A DNA stretch of 64,000 nucleotides from Bradyrhizobium daqingense (GTDB taxonomy: Bacteria > Pseudomonadota > Alphaproteobacteria > Rhizobiales > Xanthobacteraceae). A program made the translations under genes and the position numbers. Within the stretch, counting starts at the first letter, position 1. Each line of letters starts with the position of its first letter. The stretch lies in NCBI RefSeq assembly GCF_021044685.1, contig NZ_CP088014.1:4078001-4142000 (forward strand), written 5' to 3'. The notes beneath the pieces are model-generated. The model was not told the origin of the DNA, made no database searches, and was given only the letters and a program-made list of their open reading frames with translations. Shown piece by piece: positions 1 to 8,125 of this stretch.

Positions 1-579
1 GCGCTCTATCCTGATCTCAGCGTGCAGATCATCAGCGCGAACCGCTATCTGGACTTCATCGAGGCCGGCATCGACGTCGCGATCCGCACAAGGGAGCACG
101 AGCCGGATTCAAACATCGTCGTCCGCCGCATCGGCCAGATGCACCGCGTGCTCGCGGCGGCTCCGTCATATCTGGAGAAGCACGGCCGACCGGAGCACCC
201 GGCCGATCTCGCCCGTCACAACATGCTGATCTACAACCTCGCCAACGATCCTTATTCCTTGCGGCTGAGCAAGGGCAGTACGACCCAGACCATTCGGATC
301 GCGCCGACGCTCGACAGCAATGACGGCCAGATCATCTGTGGTGCGGCGCGCGCGGGGCTCGGCATTTTGATCCAGCCGCTCTACATCGTGCAGAGTGATA
401 TCGCGGCCGGCCGGCTGGTGCCCGTCCTGAACGGCTGGGAGCTGCCGCTGCTCACCATGAACATCGCCTATCAGAACCGCGTCAGGCTGCCCGCCAAGAT
501 CAGGGTGTTCTCCGACTTCCTGGTCAGTCACATCCGCGAGCATTCGCAGCCCGGAATCTGGATCGACGCGGCGAAGTGA
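1..579 (+). CDS. LysR-type transcriptional regulator, C-terminal part (5' truncated by window edge)
   Basis: The frame is open from base 1, so the gene enters from outside the window; only the effector-binding domain is present and the N-terminal winged helix is not visible. The segments YPDLSVQI, LDFIEAGIDVAIR and the late GAARAGLGILIQP are typical of the LysR substrate-binding fold (alpha/beta periplasmic-binding-like). It ends 12 bases before the pentulose kinase on the same strand, so it may belong to the same unit and could regulate the sugar genes downstream; that link is inferred from position only. The effector cannot be named. Confidence 0.85.
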   Translation, partial: ALYPDLSVQIISANRYLDFIEAGIDVAIRTREHEPDSNIVVRRIGQMHRVLAAAPSYLEKHGRPEHPADLARHNMLIYNLANDPYSLRLSKGSTTQTIRIAPTLDSNDGQIICGAARAGLGILIQPLYIVQSDIAAGRLVPVLNGWELPLLTMNIAYQNRVRLPAKIRVFSDFLVSHIREHSQPGIWIDAAK

Positions 580-591
580 GCGGGAGCATCC

Positions 592-2037
592 ATGTATCTC
601 GGCATCGATCTCGGCACCTCGGCGGTCAAGACCATTCTCGTCGACGATGCCCAGCGCCTCATTGCAAGCGAAAGCCGGCCGGTCGCGACCGCCTCGCCGC
701 AATCGGGCCATTATGAGCAGGACCCTGCGCAGTGGATCGATGCGGCCTTTGCCACGCTGGATGCACTGAAGGCGTCGCGTGCCGGCGCGCTGGCGGCGGT
801 CAAAGGCATCGGGCTGTCCGGCCAGATGCATGGCGCCACGCTGCTCGATGCAAGCTTGCGACCCTTGCGACCCTGCATCCTCTGGAACGACGGACGCTCG
901 GCCGCCGAGTGCCGTGTGCTGGAGCAACGCTGGCCCGCCTTGCGGGCGACGACGGGCAACAAGGCGATGCCGGGATTCACCGCGCCGAAGCTGCTGTGGA
1001 TCGCAGCGCACGAGCCTGAGATCTTTGCGGCGACGAAACTCGTTCTGTTGCCGAAGGCCTATTTGCGCCTGGCGCTGTCAGGCGAAGCCATCGAGGACGT
1101 TTCCGATGCGTCGGGCACGCTGTGGCTCGACGCCGCGCGCCGGGACTGGTCGGAAGCGGCACTGGCGGCGACCGGCCTGTCGCGTGAGCACATGCCGCGT
1201 CTGGTCGAGGGATGCGCACCCGCAACGACGCTGCGCAGCGAGCTCGCGCGGCGTTGGGGCATGACGGGAGAGCCGGTGATCGCGGGCGGCGCCGGCGATA
1301 ATCCGGCGGGCGCCGTCGGCATCGGTGCGATCCGGCCGGGAGCTGCATTCGTGTCGCTGGGAACCTCAGGCGCCATCATGGCTCCGACCGACGCGATCGC
1401 CGCCAACCCGGACCGCGCGGTGCACACCTTCTGCCATGCCATTCCCGGCATGTGGATTCAGGCGGGCGCGATCCTCTCGGCGGCCTCGTGCCTCGCCTGG
1501 GCCGGGCGTCTGTTCGGCATCAGCGAGGCCGAACTGCTGGCGCCGCTTGGATCGCGTCCGCACGCACCGTCGCCCGTAAGCTTCCTGCCTTATCTCGCCG
1601 GTGAGCGCACCCCGCACGACGATCCCGACGTGCGCGGCATGCTCGATGGCTTGAGCCATGGCAGCGATCGCGCGGCGATCGTGCAGGCGGTGCTCGAGGG
1701 GGTCGCCTTCGCGCTGGCCGATTGCCGCGATGCGCTCGCGGATGTCGGCATCGCGATCACGGAAGCCGACGTCATCGGGGGTGGTTCGCGATCTTCATTC
1801 TGGCTCGCGGTGCTGGCCAATGTGCTGAATGTTCCGGTCCATCGCTTTGCCGGTGGTGAATCCGGCGCCGCTTTCGGTGCGGCGAGATTGGGGCGGCTTG
1901 CTGTCACCGGTGAGGCAATCGCGGCCGTGTGCACACGACCGCAACGCATCGAGACGTTCGAACCTGACACCGGGCTGACCGATGCTTATGGGGAACGCCT
2001 TCGCGCATGGCGCGAACTGTATCGGCCGCGCCACTAG
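592..2037 (+). CDS. xylB: Xylulokinase-type FGGY carbohydrate kinase
   Basis: This 481-residue protein has the usual length of bacterial xylulokinases and phosphorylates a ketopentose, most likely D-xylulose, to feed the pentose phosphate pathway. The N-terminus GIDLGTSAVKTILVDD is the FGGY phosphate-1 loop. LSGQMHG and LWNDGR follow as in XylB, GAGDNPAGAVG (about residues 233-243) carries the likely catalytic Asp, and GGGSRSSFW (about 396-404) is the C-terminal adenosine-loop region. The ATG has GGGAG about 7 bases upstream. A CUT2-type transporter lies downstream, so the substrate is probably a pentose or pentitol taken up by that system. Other FGGY substrates (ribulose, for example) cannot be excluded by sequence reading alone. 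Confidence 0.88.
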   Translation: MYLGIDLGTSAVKTILVDDAQRLIASESRPVATASPQSGHYEQDPAQWIDAAFATLDALKASRAGALAAVKGIGLSGQMHGATLLDASLRPLRPCILWNDGRSAAECRVLEQRWPALRATTGNKAMPGFTAPKLLWIAAHEPEIFAATKLVLLPKAYLRLALSGEAIEDVSDASGTLWLDAARRDWSEAALAATGLSREHMPRLVEGCAPATTLRSELARRWGMTGEPVIAGGAGDNPAGAVGIGAIRPGAAFVSLGTSGAIMAPTDAIAANPDRAVHTFCHAIPGMWIQAGAILSAASCLAWAGRLFGISEAELLAPLGSRPHAPSPVSFLPYLAGERTPHDDPDVRGMLDGLSHGSDRAAIVQAVLEGVAFALADCRDALADVGIAITEADVIGGGSRSSFWLAVLANVLNVPVHRFAGGESGAAFGAARLGRLAVTGEAIAAVCTRPQRIETFEPDTGLTDAYGERLRAWRELYRPRH

Positions 2038-2167
2038 CCTCGCCCCGACGTTGCATTCCCGTGTATTCGGTATTGCCCTATCTTGCGACGTTTTGTTTAA
2101 TGCGTGAGCCGCGCTGACACGAAGATCGAGACGCGGGTGGGAAACGCATTGTGCGCCGGGAGGCACG

Positions 2168-3691
2168 ATGAACGATCCGATCCTCGAGATGCGTGGGGTC
2201 TCAAAGTCCTTCTTCGGCATCAAGGCGCTGCGCTCGGTCGATCTCACCGTCTATGCGGGCGAAATCCATGCCTTGATGGGTGAGAACGGCGCCGGCAAGT
2301 CGACGCTGATGAAGATCCTGTCCGGCGCCTACAGGCCCGATCCCGGCGGCGAGATCCGCATCGAGGGCAGGGCAGTGCGGATCGAAGGTCCGCTCGGCGG
2401 CCGCGCCGCCGGCATCTCCATCATCTACCAGGAACTCTCACTGGCTCCCAATCTCAGCGTTGCCGAAAACATCTATCTGGGTCGGGAAATATCGCGATCG
2501 GGTTTGCTCGCGCGCGGCATGATGCGCGACGGTGTCGGCCCGATCCTGAAGCGGCTGGGCGCAGACTTCCTGCCATCGACGCTGGTGGCGCATCTTTCCA
2601 TGGGCCAGCGGCAACTGGTCGAGATCGCGCGTGCGCTCCACGCGAGATCGAAGATCCTGATCATGGATGAGCCGACCACGTCGTTGTCGGCCGCGGAAAG
2701 CGAGCGGCTGTTCACGCTGATCCGCCAGCTCCGCTCCGAGGGACTTGCCATCATCTACATCTCGCATCGCATGGACGAGGTCTATGCGCTCGGCGACCGC
2801 GTTACCGTGCTACGCGACGGCCGGCTGGTCGGATCGCTCGACAAGCCCGACATCCGCGCCGACACCATCGTGCGGCTGATGGTCGGGCGTGATGTCTCCT
2901 CGTTCTACAAGAAGGATCACGATCCGGAGGCGGGGCGGGGGCATCCCGTGCTCGCGGCGATCGACATGGCCGATGGCCAGCGCGTCAAGGGTTGCTCGCT
3001 CACCGTGCATGCGGGCGAGGTGGTGGGCCTCGCCGGCCTGATCGGCGCCGGTCGCACCGAGCTTGCACATCTCATCATCGGCGCTGCATCGCGTATATCG
3101 GGACGTCTCGAACTCGAGGGACGTCCGATCGACATCCGTAGCCCCGGCGCGGCACTCGAGGCCGGCATCGCCTATCTGACCGAGGACAGGAAGGCACTCG
3201 GCCTGTTTCTGGATATGTCATGTCTGGACAACATCAATCTGGCCGTGCTCGCGCACGATGCCAAGCTCGGCTGGTTCCTGGATCGCGACAAGGCGCGCGA
3301 GCGGGCCGACCGGGCGTTCGCGGGGCTCAGCATCCGCGCTGCCAATGTCGGCGTCCCCGCCGGTGGACTGTCCGGCGGCAACCAGCAGAAGGTGCTGTTG
3401 TCGCGGCTCCTCGCCATCGGGCCGAAGGTCCTGATCCTCGACGAGCCGACGCGCGGCGTCGACGTCGGCGCCAAGTCCGAGATCTATTCGATCATCGACA
3501 ATCTGGCCAAGGCCGGCACCGCGATCCTCGTCATCTCATCCGATTTGCCCGAGATCATCGGCATCTGCGACCGCGTCCTCGTGATGCGTGCCGGGCACAT
3601 CGCCGGTGAGGTCAGGCGCGAAGCCGCAGTCGCCCTCAACCAGGAAGACATCATGGCGCTTGCTACGGGGATGGAGCATCTCGATGCCTGA
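2168..3691 (+). CDS. CUT2-family sugar ABC transporter, double ATPase subunit
   Basis: A 507-residue protein with two fused ABC cassettes, as in RbsA/XylG/MglA. The first cassette has Walker A GENGAGKST (about 39-47), signature LSMGQRQLVEIARAL and Walker B ILIMDEPT. The second has a degenerate P-loop (GLIGAGRTE), signature LSGGNQQKV and LILDEPTRGVDVGAK. Such a degenerate second P-loop is normal for the family. It energises the permease encoded next, whose start overlaps this stop by 8 bases. A 130-base gap separates it from the kinase. The exact sugar cannot be told from the ATPase; pentose is inferred from the neighbouring kinase. Confidence 0.93.
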   Translation: MNDPILEMRGVSKSFFGIKALRSVDLTVYAGEIHALMGENGAGKSTLMKILSGAYRPDPGGEIRIEGRAVRIEGPLGGRAAGISIIYQELSLAPNLSVAENIYLGREISRSGLLARGMMRDGVGPILKRLGADFLPSTLVAHLSMGQRQLVEIARALHARSKILIMDEPTTSLSAAESERLFTLIRQLRSEGLAIIYISHRMDEVYALGDRVTVLRDGRLVGSLDKPDIRADTIVRLMVGRDVSSFYKKDHDPEAGRGHPVLAAIDMADGQRVKGCSLTVHAGEVVGLAGLIGAGRTELAHLIIGAASRISGRLELEGRPIDIRSPGAALEAGIAYLTEDRKALGLFLDMSCLDNINLAVLAHDAKLGWFLDRDKARERADRAFAGLSIRAANVGVPAGGLSGGNQQKVLLSRLLAIGPKVLILDEPTRGVDVGAKSEIYSIIDNLAKAGTAILVISSDLPEIIGICDRVLVMRAGHIAGEVRREAAVALNQEDIMALATGMEHLDA

Positions 3692-4718
3692 CAACGGTGC
3701 TTCACGAGCCGCGCCGGCGACGACCAACGATTCAGCCGCGGAGTCAAACCGACAGCGGCTGAGAATGCTGATCAGCGCGCTCGGCATGCTGCCGGTGCTG
3801 CTGATCCTCTGCATTGGCTTTCATTTCCTGTCCGAGGGGCGCTTCTTCACCGGGCAAAATCTCGGCATCGTGCTGCAGCAGGCCGCGGTGAACACCGTGC
3901 TCGCCGCAGGCATGACCTTCGTCATCCTCACCGGCGGCATCGACCTTTCGGTCGGCTCGATCCTGGCGGCTTCCGCGATGGCGGGCTTGACGCTTTCCAA
4001 GATGCCGGAGCTCGGGATGCTGTGGCTGCCGGCCGCGCTGCTGACGGGCCTCGGTTTCGGGATCGTCAATGGCGCGCTGATTGCGCTGCTCCGCCTGCCG
4101 CCTTTCATCGTCACGCTCGGCTCTCTCACCGCGGTTCGCGGCCTGGCGCGGCTGCTCGGGGCCGACACCACCGTGTTCAATCCATCCATTCCCTATGCTT
4201 TCATCGGTAACGGCTCGCTGACGCTCATCCCCGGCGTTGCTTCGATCCCGTGGCTCTCGGTGATCGCCTTGCTCGTCATCCTGGTCTCGTGGCTGGTGCT
4301 GCGCCGGACCGTGCTCGGTGTGCATATCTATGCAGTGGGCGGCAATGAAAGCGCGGCGCGTCTTGCCGGCATCAAGGTCTGGGCGGTGCTGATCTTCGTC
4401 TACGGTATCTCTGGACTTTTCGCCGGGCTCGGCGGCGCCATGCAGGCGGCGCGGCTCTACGCGGCCAACGGCCTCCAGCTCGGTCAGTCCTACGAGCTCG
4501 ATGCGATCACCGCCGTGATCCTCGGCGGCACTTCGTTCGTCGGCGGCATCGGCTCGATCTGGGGCACACTGGTCGGCGCGCTGATCATCGCCGTGCTCTC
4601 GAACGGCCTCATCCTCATCGGTGTCTCCGACATCTGGCAATATGTGATCAAGGGCTTGGTGATCATCGGTGCCGTGGCGCTGGACCGCTACCGGCTGCAA
4701 GGCTCCGCCAGAACCTGA
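3684..4718 (+). CDS. CUT2-family sugar ABC transporter, permease subunit
   Basis: The start at 3684 overlaps the ATPase stop and gives a 344-residue protein, the normal RbsC/XylH-type length; an upstream in-frame extension is less likely because it lies inside the ATPase gene. It is strongly hydrophobic, with roughly nine to ten membrane segments. Family motifs are LTGGIDLSVGSI, GGNESAARLAGI and AITAVILGGTSFVGG near the C-terminus. It forms the inner-membrane channel for the sugar delivered by the binding protein encoded downstream. The stop codon is the last three bases of the first copy of an 18-base tandem repeat. Confidence 0.92.
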   Translation: MPDNGASRAAPATTNDSAAESNRQRLRMLISALGMLPVLLILCIGFHFLSEGRFFTGQNLGIVLQQAAVNTVLAAGMTFVILTGGIDLSVGSILAASAMAGLTLSKMPELGMLWLPAALLTGLGFGIVNGALIALLRLPPFIVTLGSLTAVRGLARLLGADTTVFNPSIPYAFIGNGSLTLIPGVASIPWLSVIALLVILVSWLVLRRTVLGVHIYAVGGNESAARLAGIKVWAVLIFVYGISGLFAGLGGAMQAARLYAANGLQLGQSYELDAITAVILGGTSFVGGIGSIWGTLVGALIIAVLSNGLILIGVSDIWQYVIKGLVIIGAVALDRYRLQGSART

Positions 4719-4754
4719 GGCTCCGCCAGAACCTGAGGCTCCGCCAGAACCTGA
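4701..4754 (+). repeat. Three perfect tandem copies of an 18-base unit at the permease stop codon
   Basis: The unit GGCTCCGCCAGAACCTGA occurs at 4701-4718, 4719-4736 and 4737-4754 without mismatch. Because 18 is a multiple of three, the permease stop TGA closes the first unit and in-frame TGA codons close the other two. Copy number could therefore change without altering the protein. It looks like a slippage-prone spacer between permease and binding-protein genes. Confidence 0.95.
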
Positions 4755-4821
4755 TGCGAAGTTCCGTTGCGGCAACTGGTCTGCCGCGCCGGGGACGAAA
4801 GACAGACCAGGGAGGAAATCC

Positions 4822-5769
4822 ATGTTGAAGACGATCATGCTCGCCGGTGCCGCCATGGCGCTCGCCCTAAGCACCGCGCCAGCCTTTGCCAAGGAGCTCA
4901 AATCGATCGGCGTCTCGCTGGGATCGATGGGCAACCCGTTCTTCGTCGCGCTGTCGAAGGGCGCCGAGTTCGAGGCCAAGAAGACCAATCCCAATGTGAA
5001 GATCACGACCGTCGGCTTCGAATACGATCTCGGCAAGCAGGTCACCCAGATCGACAATTTCATCGCTGCCGGCGTTGACCTGATCCTGCTCAATCCGGGT
5101 GATCCCAAGGCGATCGGGCCGGCGATCAAGAAGGCGCAGGCGGCGGGCATCGTCGTCGTCGCTGTCGATACCGCGGCCGAAGGCGCCGACGCCACGGTGA
5201 CCACGAACAACGTGCAGGCCGGCGAGATCTCCTGCCAGTACATCGTCGACAAACTGGGAGGGAAGGGCGACGTGATCATCGAGAACGGACCCCAGGTCTC
5301 CGCCGTGATCGACCGGGTTGTCGGCTGCAAGAATGTGCTCTCGAAGAATCCCGGCATCAAGGTGCTGTCCAGCGATCAGGACGGCAAGGGCTCGCGCGAG
5401 GGCGGTCTCACGGTTGCGCAGGGCTATCTGACCCGCTTCCCCAAAATCGACGCCATCTTCGCCATCAACGATCCGCAGGCGATCGGCACCGATCTTGCGG
5501 CGCGCCAGCAGAACCGCACCGGTATCGTCATCACGGCGGTCGACGGCGCGCCCGATATCGAGGCTGCGCTAAAGGATCCGCAATCGCCGCAAATCCAGGC
5601 CTCGGCGTCACAGGATCCGTTCTTCATGGCGCGGCGGGCCGTCCAGGTCGGTGTCGGCATTCTCAATGGCCAGAAGCCGGCCTCCCCCCTCGAGCTCCTG
5701 CCGTCCAAGCTGGTGACCAGGGACAACGTCGCCGCCTACAAGGGCTGGACGTCGGATCGTTCTCAGTAG
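4822..5769 (+). CDS. Periplasmic sugar-binding protein of the CUT2 ABC transporter
   Basis: The ATG at 4822 follows a clear ribosome binding site (GGGAGGAAA) and opens a Sec signal peptide of about 23 residues ending APAFA, with mature KELKSIGVSLGSMGNPFF. The 315-residue length and the segments NPFFVALSKGAEFEAKK, LILLNPGDPKAIGPAIKKA and DAIFAINDPQAIGTDLAARQ are typical of RbsB-like type I periplasmic binding proteins. An in-frame reading that begins earlier runs back through the 18-base repeat and is not a credible start. It captures the sugar for the permease/ATPase pair encoded upstream; the ligand is not decided by the sequence. Confidence 0.92.
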   Translation: MLKTIMLAGAAMALALSTAPAFAKELKSIGVSLGSMGNPFFVALSKGAEFEAKKTNPNVKITTVGFEYDLGKQVTQIDNFIAAGVDLILLNPGDPKAIGPAIKKAQAAGIVVVAVDTAAEGADATVTTNNVQAGEISCQYIVDKLGGKGDVIIENGPQVSAVIDRVVGCKNVLSKNPGIKVLSSDQDGKGSREGGLTVAQGYLTRFPKIDAIFAINDPQAIGTDLAARQQNRTGIVITAVDGAPDIEAALKDPQSPQIQASASQDPFFMARRAVQVGVGILNGQKPASPLELLPSKLVTRDNVAAYKGWTSDRSQ

Positions 5770-5773
5770 ATCG

Positions 5774-5831
5774 CCGCTACGTAGCGGTAAGCGCAGACAC
5801 GCGATGACGGGCGGCGTCTTGATCGACGCCG
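5774..5831 (+). terminator. Possible terminator hairpins after the sugar transporter genes
   Basis: A perfect 14-base palindrome, CCGCTACGTAGCGG (5774-5787), lies five bases after the binding-protein stop. It is followed by a CGGCGTC/GACGCCG stem with a six-base loop (5812-5831). Neither is followed by a T tract, so intrinsic termination is uncertain; they could instead stabilise the 3' end of the transcript. Confidence 0.4.
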
Positions 5832-5932
5832 TCCGCCGACTCATGTGCAATGATCGGCCATGCGAGCGTCGCCGGGCTGCCTCTTGTGTTAGCTTGGCAC
5901 GATCTCGATCGCTCGATTCGGAAACATAGCTC

Positions 5933-6400
5933 GTGAAGGCAAGGACATCCGGGACCGCGTGGCGGCACGCCAATATCGGCCGCCTGCTCAACAATGCGGT
6001 ACGGCGGTTCGAGGGCCGCGTGCTCGAACTAATGAGCGAGCGCGGCCACGACGAGACACGCATCGCGCATATCGGCCTTACGCGCAATCTCGACGTGGAG
6101 GGGACGCGGCTCACCGAGCTCGCCCGCCGTGCCTCCATGAGCAAGCAGGCGATGGGCGAACTGGTCGATCAATGCGCCGAGCTCGGCCTCGTCGATCGCA
6201 TCGCCGATCCGACCGACCGGCGCGCGCGCATCGTCATGTTCACCCCGGCCGGGCGCAAATGGCTCGATGCATTCCGCGATGCCGTCGACGTCGCCGAGCG
6301 GGAGATGCGCGCCGAGCTCGGCAAGACCACGATGGACGCGATCCTGAAAGGGCTCGCGGTCTACGGTGCGGAGTTCGACACGTTGGGTGATGCCGATTAG
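5933..6400 (+). CDS. MarR-family transcriptional regulator
   Basis: A 155-residue protein starting at GTG. The central winged helix is visible: LTELARRASMSKQAMGELVDQCAELGLVDR is helix-turn-helix plus recognition helix, and DPTDRRARIVMFTPAGRKW is the beta wing with the classic DxRxR pattern. It sits 36 bases upstream of an FAD monooxygenase on the same strand, the usual arrangement for a MarR repressor of an aromatic-compound gene. A direct repeat and a candidate promoter lie between the two, so it may bind there. The effector is unknown. Confidence 0.88.
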   Translation: MKARTSGTAWRHANIGRLLNNAVRRFEGRVLELMSERGHDETRIAHIGLTRNLDVEGTRLTELARRASMSKQAMGELVDQCAELGLVDRIADPTDRRARIVMFTPAGRKWLDAFRDAVDVAEREMRAELGKTTMDAILKGLAVYGAEFDTLGDAD

Positions 6401-6427
6401 TCAGGCAACTTGACGAAATAGTCAGGC
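6398..6427 (+). promoter_or_regulatory. Direct repeat TAGTCAGGC, two copies 21 bases apart, flanking a -35-like hexamer
   Basis: TAGTCAGGC occurs at 6398-6406 (its TAG is the MarR stop) and at 6419-6427. The copies are two helical turns apart and the pair brackets TTGACG (6410-6415). This spacing suits a regulator contacting the same DNA face, for example the MarR protein, but MarR sites are more often inverted repeats, so the role is a guess. Confidence 0.35.
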
Positions 6428-6438
6428 GCCCTTACCAT
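6410..6438 (+). promoter_or_regulatory. Candidate sigma-70 promoter for the FAD monooxygenase
   Basis: TTGACG (6410-6415), a 17-base spacer and TACCAT (6433-6438) give a plausible -35/-10 pair. Transcription would begin near 6445, downstream of the first ATG (6437) and upstream of the TTG at 6467. This supports the TTG as the real start. Confidence 0.4.
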
Positions 6439-6466
6439 GCGGGATGATGCTGGTAGGGAGGGCGTA

Positions 6467-8125
6467 TTGGAAGCACGTCTGACGGCCGCGGTGCTCATCG
6501 TGGGCGGGGGCCCATGCGGGCTGATGCTGGCCAACGAGCTCGGCCGGCGCGGCGTGTCCGCGATCCTGGTCGATGAAAAACCCGGCACGGCGTTCAATCC
6601 GCAGGCCAATGCGACGCAGGCGCGCTCGATGGAGCATTACCGCCGGCTGGGCTTTGCCGACGAGATCAGGCGGGAGGGCTTGCCTGCGGACTATCCGACC
6701 GACGTTGCCTATTTCACGCGTTACGCAGGTTATGAGCTGGCGCGGTTTGCGCTGCCGTCATCGTCGCGGGCAGGTGAGCTGATCAAGGGTATGTCGGGCT
6801 CCTGGAGCGCCGCGGAGCTGCCGCATCGGGTCTCGCAGAAATATGTCGAAGCGGTGCTACTCCGCCATGCCGAACGGCTGCCCGGCATCAAGCTGAATTA
6901 TGGCCATAGGCTCATCGGTTACGTCGAGAGCGACGACGGCATTGCCGGCGAGGTCGAACGTCTCGATGATGGCAGCCGCTTCCAGGTCCAAGCCGACTTC
7001 CTGGTTGGCGCCGACGGGCCGCGCTCGATGGTTCGTCAATCGCTCGGCATCGTTTATGGCGGCGAGACCGGGATGCAGCGCGATTTCATGGGCGGCCGCA
7101 TGCTGGCGGTCTATCTCCGCTCGCCCGATTTCTACGCGAGCATCCCACATGCCAAGGCGTGGATGTACAATTGCTTCAACGGCGATCGCCGCACCTTCAT
7201 GGCATCGGTGAATGGGCGCGACGAATTCGCGTTCCACACCCAGCTCCGGCCGGGCGAAGACGCAGGCGCGATCACGGTCACTGAGGCCAAGACAGCGTTT
7301 CAGCGCGCTTGCGGTGTGCCGATCGCGTGCGAGGTGCTGTCGTTCCTGACCTGGACTGCCGGCCACGCGCTGGTCGCAAACGGAATGCAGCGGGGAAGGG
7401 TCTTCCTCGGCGGCGATGCGGCACATCTGTTCACGCCGACCGGAGGGCTCGGTTACAACACCGCGATCGAGGACGCGGTCAATCTCGGCTGGAAGCTCGC
7501 AAGCGTCGTCAAGGGCGTCAGCCCGGTCGCGCTGCTCGACAGCTACGAGATCGAGCGGCGACCCGTGGCGCTTCGCAACACCGATTATGCGCGGCGCTTT
7601 GCCGACTCCCTCGGCCTGTTCGCGCCCGCGCCGGAGATCGAGCACGCGACGGATCAGGGAGACGAGGCGCGGCGGATCGCGGGTGCGTATCTCGAACGGC
7701 ACGCGCGCGCCGAATTCAACATTCCCGGCGTCACGTTCGGCGGACGTTATGACGGCTCGCCGATCATCATCTCCGATGGCAGCCAGCCGCCGCCCGACGC
7801 TGCGAACGTCTATGTCCCGAGTGCTTGCCCCGGCGGCCGCGCACCGCACGCATGGCTGGAAGGCGGCGTGTCCCTGTACGACCTGTTCGGGTTCGAATGG
7901 ACCCTGCTCCAGTTCGGGGAGGTCGAGACAGCTCACGCGGCAGTCGCTGACGCCGTCCGCATGCTCGGGGTCGATGTGAAGCTGGTTACGCTGCCAGCAT
8001 CCCTGCGCGATCTCTATGAGGCGGACCTCGCTCTGATACGTCCCGACCAGATCGTGGCCTGGCGCGGCGGCGCGTCACAAGCCGGCACGATCGGACGCGT
8101 CCTTGGCCACGCTAAAGGACAGTAG
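6467..8125 (+). CDS. FAD-dependent aromatic-type monooxygenase (PheA/TfdB-like)
   Basis: Class A flavoprotein monooxygenase of about 552 residues. Near the N-terminus is the Rossmann motif LIVGGGPCGLMLANEL; the middle has FLVGADGPRSMVR (the DG motif). Then comes RVFLGGDAAHLFTPTGGLGYN, the second FAD motif. The C-terminal ~150 residues resemble the thioredoxin-like extension of phenol and 3-HPP hydroxylases. An ATG at 6437 is in frame, but the TTG at 6467 has GGTAGGGAGG just upstream and fits the candidate promoter, so it is preferred. It probably hydroxylates an aromatic or polycyclic substrate using NAD(P)H, under the upstream MarR regulator. Its 3' end overlaps the convergent gene by 14 bases. 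Confidence 0.85.
   Translation: MEARLTAAVLIVGGGPCGLMLANELGRRGVSAILVDEKPGTAFNPQANATQARSMEHYRRLGFADEIRREGLPADYPTDVAYFTRYAGYELARFALPSSSRAGELIKGMSGSWSAAELPHRVSQKYVEAVLLRHAERLPGIKLNYGHRLIGYVESDDGIAGEVERLDDGSRFQVQADFLVGADGPRSMVRQSLGIVYGGETGMQRDFMGGRMLAVYLRSPDFYASIPHAKAWMYNCFNGDRRTFMASVNGRDEFAFHTQLRPGEDAGAITVTEAKTAFQRACGVPIACEVLSFLTWTAGHALVANGMQRGRVFLGGDAAHLFTPTGGLGYNTAIEDAVNLGWKLASVVKGVSPVALLDSYEIERRPVALRNTDYARRFADSLGLFAPAPEIEHATDQGDEARRIAGAYLERHARAEFNIPGVTFGGRYDGSPIIISDGSQPPPDAANVYVPSACPGGRAPHAWLEGGVSLYDLFGFEWTLLQFGEVETAHAAVADAVRMLGVDVKLVTLPASLRDLYEADLALIRPDQIVAWRGGASQAGTIGRVLGHAKGQ

Noticed and set aside
3744..5360. 538-residue minus-strand open frame across the permease and binding-protein genes
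   Set aside because: It mirrors two well-supported genes, has a low-complexity Arg/Asp/Gln/His-rich composition and no recognisable domain.
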